DNA of 64,000 bases from Dendrophyllia cribrosa (Eukaryota; Cnidaria; Anthozoa; Scleractinia; Dendrophylliidae): the NCBI GenBank assembly GCA_024195265.1, contig JAJLRJ010000014.1, positions 26,205,181 through 26,269,180 of the forward strand. The letters are read 5' to 3'. Made by a program: the position numbers and the translations under genes. The notes below the pieces were generated by a model. The model was not told where the DNA came from, ran no database searches, and saw only the letters and a program-made list of their open reading frames with translations. Positions 9,346 through 19,665 of the stretch are shown piece by piece. How positions within the stretch are numbered: the first letter of the stretch is position 1; the number at the start of each line of letters is the position of its first letter.

Positions 9346-10039
9346 AGTGGTGGCACCTGGAAAATAATAATTGAGAGCGGGTGGAAAAACATGGCTTTTC
9401 AAACTCGCGAACACATTTAACTTTAGCGAAAACACCTTGTTCAGTCAAGAATGAGCACCGGCCGGGCTATATAGCCTGTTTATATAGAGATTTCTGTATG
9501 TTGGGATTTAAAGCTGTTAATTGGCCAAAATGTTAAATGTCAGCTGAGAAGTGACGCGTTTTTAACTGATTGCAGAGATTCGAGATCTGTCAAAAGTAAC
9601 TGACAGCTGTAAAATGGCCGATAATTTCACTGATAACTGATGTTCTAGCATCCCGATCCAGACCCTATACTGGGATACCGACTAATCGAAAATATGTTGT
9701 CGGAGATTGTTCTGTTAATAATTGATATTCAAGAGGTTTTCTTCCGAGGTGGTGGTATCCGATGCGGTTAGACCCAGTCACTGCCCCCTCTCTCTTGGGA
9801 AATCCCGTTTCCCGTACCTTTGGTACCCCTCACTTCTGTCTCACTCCTTTGTTTTCGCCTATACTTCTTTTACACATCCTCCCTTCATTTTACACCTAAA
9901 TCCCGTTATTTCCGCTATTAAACCGGGAAATCTCACTTCCAAGCTGCTTCTTTCCCCGCCGAAGGTGACCGAAAGGGTCTGGATTCAATATCCGGGATCT
10001 TTGGGAACAACAAAGTGGCGCGTAATATGAACCTGCAAA

Positions 10040-10147
10040 ACCGAAAGAGCTGGCAATATTTTGACAACATGGCGGATCGATAAAAGCTTATTTTTATCCG
10101 GTTATTTGTGGAATTTAAATCCTTTACCGTTGAAGAAACTGAAGAAG
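10040..10147 (+). other. candidate 5' exon ending in a strong splice donor
   Basis: GAAGAAG|GTATGTAAG at 10147/10148 is a near-consensus donor. About 85 bases upstream lies GACAACATGGCGGATCG, which has the AAnATGGCG form seen at many metazoan transcription starts (YY1-like). Its ATG opens only MADR before a stop, so this would be a 5' UTR exon with a tiny upstream frame. The extent of the exon at its 5' side is a guess. It could head a plus-strand transcript that includes 12368-12436. Confidence 0.3.
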
Positions 10148-10489
10148 GTATGTAAGATTTCAATTGTTCTATTTCTATTCCATTCTAGGTAAAATAGTTA
10201 GGTTTTTCCAATCCAATACATGGAAGTTTGTCTTCATATAAAATTGTAATTTTTGAACTTCAGCTCGAGGAACTTTGCACGTGGGCAAGGAAAAAATAGA
10301 ACTACCGAAACCGTTTGAAAGTGGCCCCAAAAATTAGTAGAATTCGAAAATGCGCGAGCTATTAAACCTTTCTTGCACAATGTCAAGAAATGACTTTCGC
10401 AAAATGTCCTTTTATTTTATCAGTACTGAGCTTTTTTCTGTAGAGCCATTTCTCAAATAGTTCATTCCTTCTTATTTCAAGGTTCCTTT

Positions 10490-11070
10490 TCGGCAATTTC
10501 GATGTTTTTTCTGCTCATGCTAGATAGCAAAATTTAGAATAAAATTCGAGCAATGTTATTTGAAGCTCACAAATGTGAAGGTCCGCTTTAATTTAATAGT
10601 GGTGCAATAATTGAATCCAAATGTCAGCAGAGCCATTTTCCTCCAATTTCGACAATTTCGATGGTTTTTCTGAACAAACTAAACGGCAAAATTTAGAATA
10701 AACTTCGAGCAATATTATTTAAAACTCACAAATGCGAAGGTCCGCTTTAGTGGCGCAATAATTGAATCCAATGGAACCTCCCATAAACATACACCATCGG
10801 GACCAGAAAAAAGGTTCGGTTAAGCGAGGTGTTCCCTTATGGGAGGTTAAAAATATAGTGTTTGTATGTGCCTGGGACCACGACTAAGTGTCACTAATGA
10901 GAGGTGTCTGCCTACGGGAGAGGTTCGCAGAGGTTCATTCTTCCAAATTTCAAGTTTTTTTTTTCCGGTAATTTCAATGGTTTTTTTGTTCAAACTAAAT
11001 TGCAAAATTTAGAAATAACATTAAACAATGTTATTGGAAACTAACAAATGTCAAGGTCCACTAGTTCACT
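10490..11070. repeat. three diverged copies of an about 130-bp repeat
   Basis: The sequence around GGCAAAATTTAGAATAAA, TCGAGCAAT and AAATGTGAAGGTCCGCTTT occurs near 10525-10595, 10685-10750 and 10995-11060. The first two copies are about 165 bases apart. The third is displaced by an inserted block at about 10766-10935. Copies are well diverged. No coding potential is seen. Confidence 0.6.
10766..10935. mobile_element. degenerate GGAACCTCCC inverted-repeat element
   Basis: TGGAACCTCCCATAA at the left and TTATGGGAGGTT near 10840 are inverted, with GGTTAAGCGAGG between them. Further GAGAGGTGTCTGCC/GGGAGAGG words lie near 10910. The vocabulary is shared with the TA-flanked element at 7156-8411, so this is probably a decayed relative. 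The exact ends are unclear. Confidence 0.4.
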
Positions 11071-12367
11071 TTTTCTAAGTTCGCATGTCACATGTAAAAT
11101 CAATTCTCATTCGTATGTCTGAGAATAATATTAACTTTGTATACTTTTAAAGTGTCTATAAACTATTTTAAAAGGCTTTGGATTACTTTTAGTAGCCAGC
11201 ATTTATGTGACCCTGTATGGGATAATCTTTCATCCAATCTTAGAGGTATACAAAAGAGGTTAATCTTTTACATATAAGTTGATGTGTGAAAGGTTAAGCG
11301 GTTGAACCTCTGAATTGATTGTGAAGAAGAGGGTTATATGATCTTTTTGTTAACAATTTATGCTGAGATTAATATTATTGTAGGACATATGCTTTATTTA
11401 CTCAATTTAAGGGAAGGGTATGTTTGGGGGTGGTGCTCATTAAAAAGTCCTTAAAACACATTTTTATAATGAAACAAGTCAACTCATTTTCTAAAAGGAA
11501 GAACAATATTATTCATGTATGATAATAAATTTCTGCAGTTGGTTTAATGCAAAACATTTTACATTCTCACTAAAATAATCATTACTCTTGAAGTTACGTG
11601 CTTTTGGGAAAAGCATCACATTCTTGTTGAAGGGTGCAGCACTTATTCCAGGGCTGCACTGGCAGCACTTATTTGGGGGCGTTGCTCATTCAGTTGCATG
11701 TGGCCTCTGATTTTAATCTAAAAGAGCAAAAACAATTGATATAGGCCCTTCATGTACCCAGCCACTCAATTTCTCCTTACAATGATTATTAGTTGAGGAC
11801 CTGGTGGGTGACCAGGTAAGAGCGAATTTTGAAATTATTATTTTTTAGTTTTTGTCCAGAATTTTGCTGTCTTTTTTGCAAATTGCCAGAACACATAGTA
11901 CTAACAGTACCGGACAGAAGTAACCTAACAGAGAACTCAGAGCAGAATGCATAGGTTATAGGTAAACCTAAAATAAGGTTGCCTAAAAAATTGCCCTGAT
12001 ATTTTAATTTAATATTGCAGCAGCCTTGATATTTGAACTTAAGTCTAAATCATGGTCCTTGTCTTAACTTGGTGATTTGTTGGGGGAGTTATGGTGAGGG
12101 AGAGGGGTGGAGGGGGGTGTGGAGCGGTGGAGAATAAGAAACTCCTTTTGGGTACTTATGGGAAGCTATTCTCAATTCAAAATGCCTGTTTGGTGACAAT
12201 TAGTGGGTTTTATTTTCATTTGATCAGAGGTTGAAATAGTTTGTCTTCATTTCTTGAGCCACTCGATCTCATGCAAAACAAGAATCCCATAAAAAATATT
12301 TAATACATAATTATTTAATATTTTCAGCTTTTTTAATTTGAAACTAACACCTTCCTTTTGTTTTAAG

Positions 12368-12436
12368 ATTGGAAGTCAAACCTTATAGAAGGATGAAAAA
12401 GGAAGTTTCTCTCAATAGAATGAAAACAGATTCAAG
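12368..12436 (+). CDS. candidate internal coding exon (unknown protein)
   Basis: An acceptor with a pyrimidine tract (CACCTTCCTTTTGTTTTAAG) and a donor (TTCAAG|GTAATTTG) bound 69 bases. Read with one leading base, the interval is open and gives LEVKPYRRMKKEVSLNRM followed by KTDS, with two trailing bases (phase 2 at both ends). The peptide is lysine/arginine-rich and unrecognised. Another donor, GTGACCAG|GTAAGAG, lies upstream at 11815/11816. Open length alone is not significant, so this rests on the quality of the paired splice sites. Confidence 0.3.
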
Positions 12437-12477
12437 GTAATTTGAAGAACAATGTATAGTGTAGGAGTAATTTATTC

Positions 12478-12866
12478 ATGGTTGCCACAGGTCAGGAAAT
12501 AGTCAGGGAAAAAAAAAATCCTCAAGGTCAGGGAAAAGTCAGGGAATTTCACTTTGAGTCAGAGAAAATTTACATCTTTGAAAGAAGTCAGGTAAAAGTG
12601 AAATTTTAAGAGTTCTAATTTATTTACTGCTGTCTCTGTGGTCTCCATGTCACATTAAGGAACTATCAATTCATGTACACTGCGTGTGTCTTGCTGAAAG
12701 CATTAATAAATGGGTGTCGAGGATGGCTGTGAGGGGAGGTTGGAGGCCATTATCAGGACTAATTTGTGAAATTGTTAATTCAGTTGGTCAGGGAAATTTT
12801 ACATTTGTCAGGGAAAAGTCAGGGAAAAGTCAGGGAATTTCAAACACCTATGGCTGTGGCAACCAT
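12478..12866. mobile_element. GTCAGGGAAAAGTCAGGG inverted-repeat element
   Basis: The perfect 13-base inverted ends ATGGTTGCCACAG and CTGTGGCAACCAT enclose 389 bases. Near both ends, tandem GTCAGGGAA and AAGTCAGGG words are repeated in the same orientation. No transposase is present, so it is a non-autonomous element. The target duplication is not clear because the next transposon (12873-13840) has inserted against its right end. An open frame at 12684-12893 reads across both elements and is not a gene. Confidence 0.65.
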
Positions 12867-12872
12867 GTTATT

Positions 12873-13840
12873 CCCGGCGTAGCCAATCGATAAAAATCGG
12901 TACCGGTAAAAATCGATAGAAATCAAATGATTTTTATCGATTGGTAACGTAAATCGGTAGAAATCGATAAAACAATTCGGTGTGTCAAATCGATGTTATC
13001 GATTTTGTTTGATTTTATCGATTTCTAACGCAAAACGTTCTTTGTTTGTTTGTGGTTAAAAATTGCTGGTACACAATGAACAAAATGTACTTATTCAATT
13101 AAACATATTTACTTCACCATTTGTAACGTGAAGGAGTTGATTTTCACGTTCACAAGAAATACGAAATGCAGAAAAAATTTTTATTGTCAGCAACATAGAA
13201 ATTAAAACAAAACAGCAACTACTATTATTCACAGGTTAATATCAAGGGAAATATTTTTCTAGGTCTCCTAATACAAGGTATATATGAATATAAAAATTAC
13301 TTGTACTTAATGCCGAAATTGTGGTAATATTCGGTCAGCTACTTTTATTTTCCTTGGCCTTGGTAACATAGATCTACCACCATGATGGCTACAATTTGGC
13401 ACCGAATAGATTAATAAGAACAATAACTATAATATAGCAACAATGATAAAACTAACAATTCACTGTTTAGATTAGCTTAAGATGGATACGCGCTCAGCTG
13501 AAGCGAATTGCCTTGTATCTTCGAGACAAACACAGGCAAGTTGGAAACAAATAGCTGAAAACAGTTCTAGTAGTGCTTGAAAAGGCAATTCTATTCACTT
13601 GTTGTCTCTTGATTTTATAAAATAAGGCGATTATAATCGATTTTAAAGGCCAAAAATTCACTCGTTAAAAATCGATAACAATCGGTGAAAATCAAGAAAA
13701 ATCGATAAAACAAATGAGTGTGTCATCGAATTTTACCGATTGATCGATACAATCGATACCAATCAAATCAAATTTACCGATTTTTATCGATTTATCGATT
13801 GATAAATCGGTACCGATTTTTATCGATTGGCTATGCCGGG
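12873..13840. mobile_element. 968-bp DNA transposon with 33-bp TIRs and 7-bp target duplication
   Basis: The ends match over 33 bases with one mismatch: CCCGGC(G/A)TAGCC, then AATCGATAAAAATCGG and TACCG. TGTTATT flanks both sides (12866-12872 and 13841-13847). Sub-terminal regions are packed with TTTTATCGATT-like words on both strands, probably binding sites for the transposase. The interior (about 13050-13600) has no long frame, so it is non-autonomous. A 7-bp target site does not settle the superfamily; hAT (8 bp) is the nearest possibility. Confidence 0.85.
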
Positions 13841-14196
13841 TGTTATTGCAACCTCAGGTTTTTGATTTGCAACTGATTTCCTCTATGGAGTAATTTATGC
13901 AGCCACTGATGTTACAGGTACATGTATTGAGATCCAATCACCAAAAATGCAAATTGTTTTAGTTTGTAGAGGTTATTTACATGTCATGGAAAGTAGTTAA
14001 AATGGGTAATTTTTTCAACTTTATTGGACATAAACTTACTATAATTTGCAAAAAAAGTTGAACCAAAGGAAAAGGCCCAAACTAGATGTGAATTAAGCCC
14101 CATGTGAGGCGCCTACCCAAAAAACTTAAAATGTAGTTAAATACTAGATCATGAAAAAAAAAAAAGGATTAAAAAAGCTAATAACAAAATTAATTA

Positions 14197-14372
14197 CAGT
14201 GGAATCCCGATTTTTCAAACCTCCAAGGGAAACAAAAGTTGGTTCGAAAAATCGGGAGGTTCAAAAAATTGAAGGTGGTATTGACTGAAATCAAATCCAA
14301 GGGAAACGAGTTTTGGTTTAAATAATCGGGAGTTTTGAAAAATCGAGTATTCGAAAAATCGGGATTCCACTG
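14197..14372. mobile_element. pogo/Tigger-type MITE, 176 bp
   Basis: The perfect 20-base inverted ends CAGTGGAATCCCGATTTTTC and GAAAAATCGGGATTCCACTG are flanked by TA at 14195-14196 and 14373-14374. CAGT termini and a TA target are the hallmark of pogo/Tigger non-autonomous elements. It is nearly palindromic through secondary copies of TTCGAAAAATCGGG inside, and carries no coding sequence. Confidence 0.9.
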
Positions 14373-14576
14373 TAATTGAATTAGGATGACAGGGACTTTA
14401 TTTATATGTTTTTTTAAATAACTTTATTAGGCCTCCATGTAATTCAAATACAGAGATGGCATTAATACAAAAAAAGAAAAAAAATATATGAAAATTATGT
14501 TCGCCTAAAGTCTTACATGAGGTGTCCCCCCAAATAATTAAAAAAAATCAAATTCACTTTAAATAATGCTATAATC

Positions 14577-14673
14577 TTATCCATTGTTGCCATTGGCAAC
14601 CACAACCATGATAGACACTCCACCGGTGCATGGCATAGTGGAGTCAAAAACTTCGTATACATGAAGCTGGTCA
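14577..14673 (-). CDS. candidate terminal coding exon (unknown protein)
   Basis: On the minus strand a T-rich acceptor (ACATTTTTTTAATGTGCAG) precedes 97 bases that are open to a TAA stop. They read DQLHVYEVFDSTMPC, then TGGVSIMVVVANGNNG. A second AG seven bases in (TGACCAG|CTT) would begin the frame in phase 0, matching the candidate exon at 15000-15090. The protein is unrecognised. The open length could arise by chance. Confidence 0.22.
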
Positions 14674-14814
14674 CTGCACATTAAAAAAATGTTTAAATGA
14701 AGAAATAGTAGAAAACATTTCAGACTGAGCTGATTTCCAGTTACAAATAAGTGACCATGTACACAACATAACTAAGGAAACTACTTAGATGAGCTATTAT
14801 GGATGAGGTATGTG

Positions 14815-15095
14815 TGCGGCTCACACTGTAGACCTGTGTAAAATGCTCATGGGTGTGCACATATATTGTGGCACAGCAACTGGTACTTACTGGATGATCT
14901 ATTATGGATGATCAAGGTATGTGTGGTCACATTGTAGACCTGTGTAAAATGCTCATGGGTGCAGTGCACATATATTGTGGCACAGCAACTGGTACTTACT
15001 GGATTAGCTATTATGGATGAGGTATGTGTGCTCACACTGTAGACCTGTGTAAAATGCTCATGGGTGTGCACATGTATTGTGGCACAGCAACTGGT
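14815..15095 (-). repeat. three tandem units of about 120 bp, each exon-like
   Basis: Three copies carry, on the minus strand, TTGCTGTGCCACAATA, CACCCATGAGCATTTTACAC and AGGTCTACA. The leftmost two are joined by an in-array GTAAGTACCAG. In the rightmost copy (15000-15090) an acceptor (CCATTTTGTACCAG) and a perfect donor (CCA|GTAAGTACC) bound a 91-base open interval reading CCATIHVHTHEHFTQVYSV and on. The units may therefore be a triplicated exon. It could equally be a plain tandem repeat. Confidence 0.6.
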
Positions 15096-15924
15096 ACAAA
15101 ATGGAAATAGTTATTTACCGGTATTTTGAAATCGTGGATCGTGCCCAGAGGTTTCATTAGAAGCCGGCAACCGGCCAATTCTCTCGGCTACTTCCTAAAT
15201 TATCGCTGCCTACTTTTCGATTAATTTCACTGAAGTTGATGCCCAGAATGCTGGAAATGCTATTTCCGAGTTAACCTAGATCTCCTTATGGCCCCTTTGT
15301 TGCCACTGCCGTCTATTTTATAAATATTGCCACTTGCTCTTAATTTTATTGAAACCCCTGGTGCCTGTTGAAGTGACAACTTATCTACACACAGGAAGTA
15401 ACAAGCGAATAATAGAAAAAATTCAGTTGACCAAAAAATACTGGATACTAATTATCTATGAGTTGAACCTGTCTGTGGGAGTAGATATGGGTGCTAATGT
15501 ATTTTCCCTGAGTGCTTGGTGCCAAGTGCCGGCACCATGTAGGTGATCTCTTCCGGTCACTGGCAAATGCAAAGTCTGCATGCATAAGCTCTAGGAAACA
15601 GATTGCATGTTGGCTATATCTTATTCTTGTGGTGTCATGATATTGTCCCCAAAACTGAGTGAGTGTTTAAAGACCTGAGTGTGTACTTCATGACAAACTA
15701 TGTGGCAAACACGGTCCTAAAATACGGATCCACCTCTCCATATGCATGCCAAGGACTGTTTTGCAGTCCCCAGCCAACAGCTACACTGTACCACATGGCC
15801 TATGTGGAGCTGGCACTTAAAGAGATGCTTTTATGCATCCCCTTGGTAGTAAATTGGTGGGGTTGATGATTTTATATGAAACCCTTATGCCTGGCAATGT
15901 CATGCTGATTAGTCCATGCAAACT

Positions 15925-16328
15925 AGGATGAAACAGCTGTCCATGGCTGCCACTACCAGGGTAATATGGCTGTGCGCATGCATAAGGTAATGGTGGAGTG
16001 TGCTTCCTTGCAGTTATTGTTTGTAATATAGGTTGCCTCTGTTAGGGTATATGGTTGTGCGCATGCGTAAGGTACTGGCCATACCGAGGGGATGGTGTAG
16101 TGTGCTTCCTTGCAGTTATAGTTTGTAATATAGGTTGCCTCTGTTAGGGTATATGGTTGTGCGCATGCGTAAGGTAATGGCCATACCGAGGGGATGGTGG
16201 AGTATGCTTCCTTGCAGTTGTAGTTTGTAATATAGGTTGCCTCTGTTAGGGTATATGGTTGTGCGCATGCGTAAGGTACTGGCCATACCGAGGGGATGGT
16301 GGAGTGTGCTTCCTTGCAGTTGTAGTTT
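15925..16328. repeat. about 103-bp tandem repeat, four copies
   Basis: The unit includes GGTTGTGCGCATGCGTAAGG, CCATACCGAGGGGATGGTG, GTGTGCTTCCTTGCAGTT and GTAATATAGGTTGCCTCTG. The first copy is diverged and the last three are almost identical. It lies directly next to a SINE. Confidence 0.85.
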
Positions 16329-16389
16329 GTTTTGCTACGTGACGACTGTCCTTGGCAAGAGTGAATTGTACTGGCACTAGCTGGTGCGG

Positions 16390-16795
16390 TGGTATAGTGG
16401 TTCTACTACTACTCACTTTGTCACACTGCCGACTTTTGTCGCCGTGACGGGAGAAAGAAACAGGACATACGTCCCAATTGATATCAATCCCCCATGGAGA
16501 CCAGACCACAACACCGACCGGGAACTACGTCCCCTACTCTTTTTCGAACAGTGATGTGGGTTCTTTTACGTCCCCTACTATTTTAATGTGAGAAGGTGCA
16601 GGAGACAAGGCCAGCGGCTTAACGTCACCGCCCAATGACGTGATCATCTGAACTGAGCCAAGGTGTTTGAGCACAGACAGCATGATCTTACCAGTTATTT
16701 AAAGACTCTGGTTAGTGGTCCGGCCGGGATTCGAACCCGCGAACTCCCGCTCTGCAGACTGGCGCCCAACTAACTGAGCTAACCAGGACGCGGTT
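16390..16795 (-). mobile_element. tRNA-derived SINE
   Basis: Read on the minus strand, the head (16795 downward) is tRNA-like. Box A lies in TGGTTAGCTCAGTTAGTTGG (16765-16784) and box B is GGTTCGAATCC (16727-16737), at normal tRNA spacing. The body continues through GGGACGTAAAAGAACCCAC and TTCCCGGTCGGTG to about 16390. It has no terminator directly after the tRNA part and is longer than a tRNA, which favours a SINE over a tRNA gene. Confidence 0.8.
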
Positions 16796-17264
16796 TTAAC
16801 CGCGGTCAAACGAGAGGAATTTGTAAAAGTTAAGCAAAGTACTTCAAAGTTAAGGTTGTCATTTTCACTGTTTAAAGTTTAATATATTGCCAATACACTG
16901 TCAATTTACCAAACGTTTTGAAAGTTTACCAAAAAAGTTCTAAGCGTTTAAAAACTGAGTGAACTGCAGAATTGTCGGCGCCATTTGCCAACATAATTTT
17001 GATCAGGCCCCAAAAGTTATGGTCAGTTTTTAACGGAAAAAAGCTCATCATTTTAAGAATAATTAAAAGATAGTAACGTCAACTAATTTTTTTATACATC
17101 CTGAATTGGCGCGTCGCTGAACTTGCTCAAGCTAATCTATCTGATAAGTTCTGTAGGGATCCCAAGCGGCAAATCCGTATTCGAGGGTGGGTCTGACTAG
17201 CGATGAATGTTAAAGACACAAATCACATGCTCGACATCGCGCAATGCTATCGTTTTACTGGCCC

Positions 17265-17351
17265 TCAAATTACGTTTTCACTATGGACGTCAAGTCACTA
17301 TATGCCACCATACCCAACAACGATGGTCTTCTGGGGCTCACGAACTTCCCT
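17265..17351 (+). pseudogene. Penelope-like reverse transcriptase fragment
   Basis: One frame reads YVFTMDVKSLYATIPNND and then GLLGLTNF before a stop. This is the conserved MDVKSLYTxIP motif around the first catalytic aspartate of Penelope-like and related reverse transcriptases. Sequence on both sides is frame-broken. A further unassigned conserved-looking block follows at 17470-17510 (CGACTAGTAGAACTAGAC). It is a dead relic of a few hundred bases at most. Confidence 0.55.
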
Positions 17352-17571
17352 TAGAAGCCTAAAGAAAGTCTCTATAGGAAGCTGACGATACATTATTCAA
17401 CCCTTTTACTTCACAAGAGTCACGTGTGGAGACATGTATATTAAAGGCAGATTTAATGGCCAATATTTCGACTAGTAGAACTAGACTTCTACAGGGTCAG
17501 TGTAGGAGTGAAAAAACATACAACGGCTCTTAAAAATTGATTATAGATTACAAGTATTTTGTTATGCTATT

Positions 17572-17705
17572 AATTACCGTGTGGCATGAAATTTTTGCGG
17601 GTTTAATTTTTGCGGATTTTGCGGATTGCCCTCGGTCCCCATAAAAAATAAGTTCCCGCAGATAAAAACTCTCGCAGAATATTAATACTCCGCAAAAATT
17701 TCAGC
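17572..17705. mobile_element. degenerate GCAAAAATTT inverted-repeat element
   Basis: ATGAAATTTTTGCGGG near 17587 is inverted relative to CCGCAAAAATTTCA at 17691-17704. GCGGATTTTGCGG and CTCGCAGAATATT words lie between. It looks like a short foldback element with one end eroded. The stretches 16800-17260 and 17710-19340 hold no gene I can support. Confidence 0.4.
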
Positions 17706-19548
17706 TTCCTTCAGTAAAAGAACTCTGCTTTTTAATGAAAAACATCACTGAAATGCCATGAAAAAAGAGAAATAACAACTTGGGTAAATTTTTAATGTGG
17801 ATTCGCGTTAATCCGCTTTCGACAACCGGGGCTTGAAGTTTTCAACCGATAAACTCAAAACATAAAACCACATTATACACCTGATAATTCGTTTTCTAAA
17901 ATAAGTGCACGACAAGTTAAGTTAATGATGCAAAATGGCAATGTCTGAAACTAAGCTTAAATTTATGCACTAAAATTTAAGCAAATTGGCTGCTGTAAAC
18001 GGATTCAAAAGCTGACGTCAAAAGCCTTTTCTTAGAGCAAACCTTTGATATCAAATTTTAGTGTTTCGCCTCGCTGAATCACAGTTTTTTTTTAGAAATA
18101 ACCTCTTTTATCCATTTGAGGAATTGATGTGAGACTCTGAAATTCATTAATCCTTGTCAAGCTGATATGAAGTTTTAAAAACAGTAGCACGTGTCTGCAA
18201 AAGAAGCCTGTGATACTACGAGAACGGAATGGGAGTCAATATCACCAGCCATTGTGATGTTTTAAATGTTTAGTTCCTTAAAGTCTGTGTATCGTTGATA
18301 TAATAAGTTCTATATAACTGCTTAAATGAAACCGTGCGATATTAGCTCGGCTTTTGTTATAAAGAGATACTATTAAAACAGATATCGAGGCTCTCTTTTA
18401 CGACTTTTAAGCTTCATTTGTGAGTGTTGGGATTCACAAATCGTAATTAGCCAAAACAAATGCTCTTTGTCTTAGCGAAACAAAAGAAAAATAGACGCAT
18501 TTGAGATAAGATTATTACTTCCGGTGTGGGAGGGAAACTTAGTTGAAAAGAGTTCTTTTGGAACTTCCTTTAAATCAGAATGTATGCTTCTATATTTAGG
18601 TCGCCATTGTAGTTGTAGTTTAAACTTCGAAAAAATTGTCTCGTAAACAAAACATGGGTATAGAACATACAATAACAAGCCTTCTGCCGCAATGCGTAAA
18701 TTCGCAGATTGCTTGCCAAAGAAAATAACATATTTCATCATGTATGATATTTATACGAGAAAAAAAAAAACGATTGTTGAAAGAAAGGTACGTCCATGTT
18801 TACTCGCGATGCTTTTAACATACTTTAAATCCCTTAAGAGATTTGACGTGCGAAGTCCTAATCGAACCTAGCTTATATCGAGCTGCTAATTAACGTATTA
18901 ATGTCTTTGTGAAAGCGCGTTGACACGCTGGGCGTGGTAAGGAGGAGCGGATTAATGCCTGCCAGAAAATAAAACGGTATGAATGTAAAAAGTTTTAATC
19001 CTTTGTATCGCTAAAAGAAAGATATGGCGCCTTTCAGTCTCCGGAAAAGCGTAATAATCTTAACTAGCAGATTGTTATGTTAGAAAATAGGTTGGTTGTT
19101 AATCAACCTGTAAAAAAACAACAATAAACTCCAATGTTTTCTGAAAAGGAAGGGAAAAGAAATCAGCGTTTGAGGCTTCGTTTAAGAAAGTAATTAGCGT
19201 TTTGAATTAAGTGACTCAATTCAAATGCAAATTTGTACCGATGGTTTCAGTTCGAGCTGGAATTGTTGAAAAATGAATGTTTACACTAGCCTTTGTTTAC
19301 GCTTTTGCGTAACGCATTGAAAGTTGTTTACGACAAGCCGCCGTTTTATTGCTAAAACGGACCATAAGTGATATTGATGCTAGAAATATCATAGAACAAG
19401 ACTTGGCTGAAATAAATTATCCACAGGCATTTAACACAAAGTGTAATGAAGTAGTGTTTTTAGGGATGACAATCAACTTAGCAGTTTTGATGTATAAAAC
19501 TAATGCATGGTACCTGTACCATTTGTGTAGCTGAAAACTTTCCCTCAG

Positions 19549-19665
19549 TTTACAGACACTGTGTTGTGTTGTTGGGAATACAGCTATAAATTTGCTTGAA
19601 AGATCCAAGCATGAAGATATGAAGTTTATTCCCCCTAGCCCACCATTTAATATTCACTCAGCAAG
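19549..19665 (+). CDS. candidate internal coding exon (unknown protein)
   Basis: The acceptor CTTTCCCTCAG and the donor GCAAG|GTACGTAG bound 117 bases. Read with one leading base, the interval is open and gives LQTLCCVVGNTAINLLERSK, then HEDMKFIPPSPPFNIHSA. It ends in phase 2, as does the candidate exon at 12368-12436, so the two are phase-compatible. The same frame is also open upstream (19349-19531), where it ends at a TGA just before the acceptor. The family is not recognised. This may be one exon of a poorly conserved gene running from about 10 kb, or chance. Confidence 0.3.

Noticed and set aside
15663..15866. 67-codon frame reading FKDLSVYFMTNYVANTVLKY
   Set aside because: It starts only with GTG, has a stop directly upstream and no good splice acceptor. 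The peptide looks plausible but nothing else supports it.
16720..16795. A tRNA gene on the minus strand
   Set aside because: Boxes A and B are tRNA-like, but the transcript would continue into a SINE body with no terminator directly after, and the acceptor stem does not pair convincingly.
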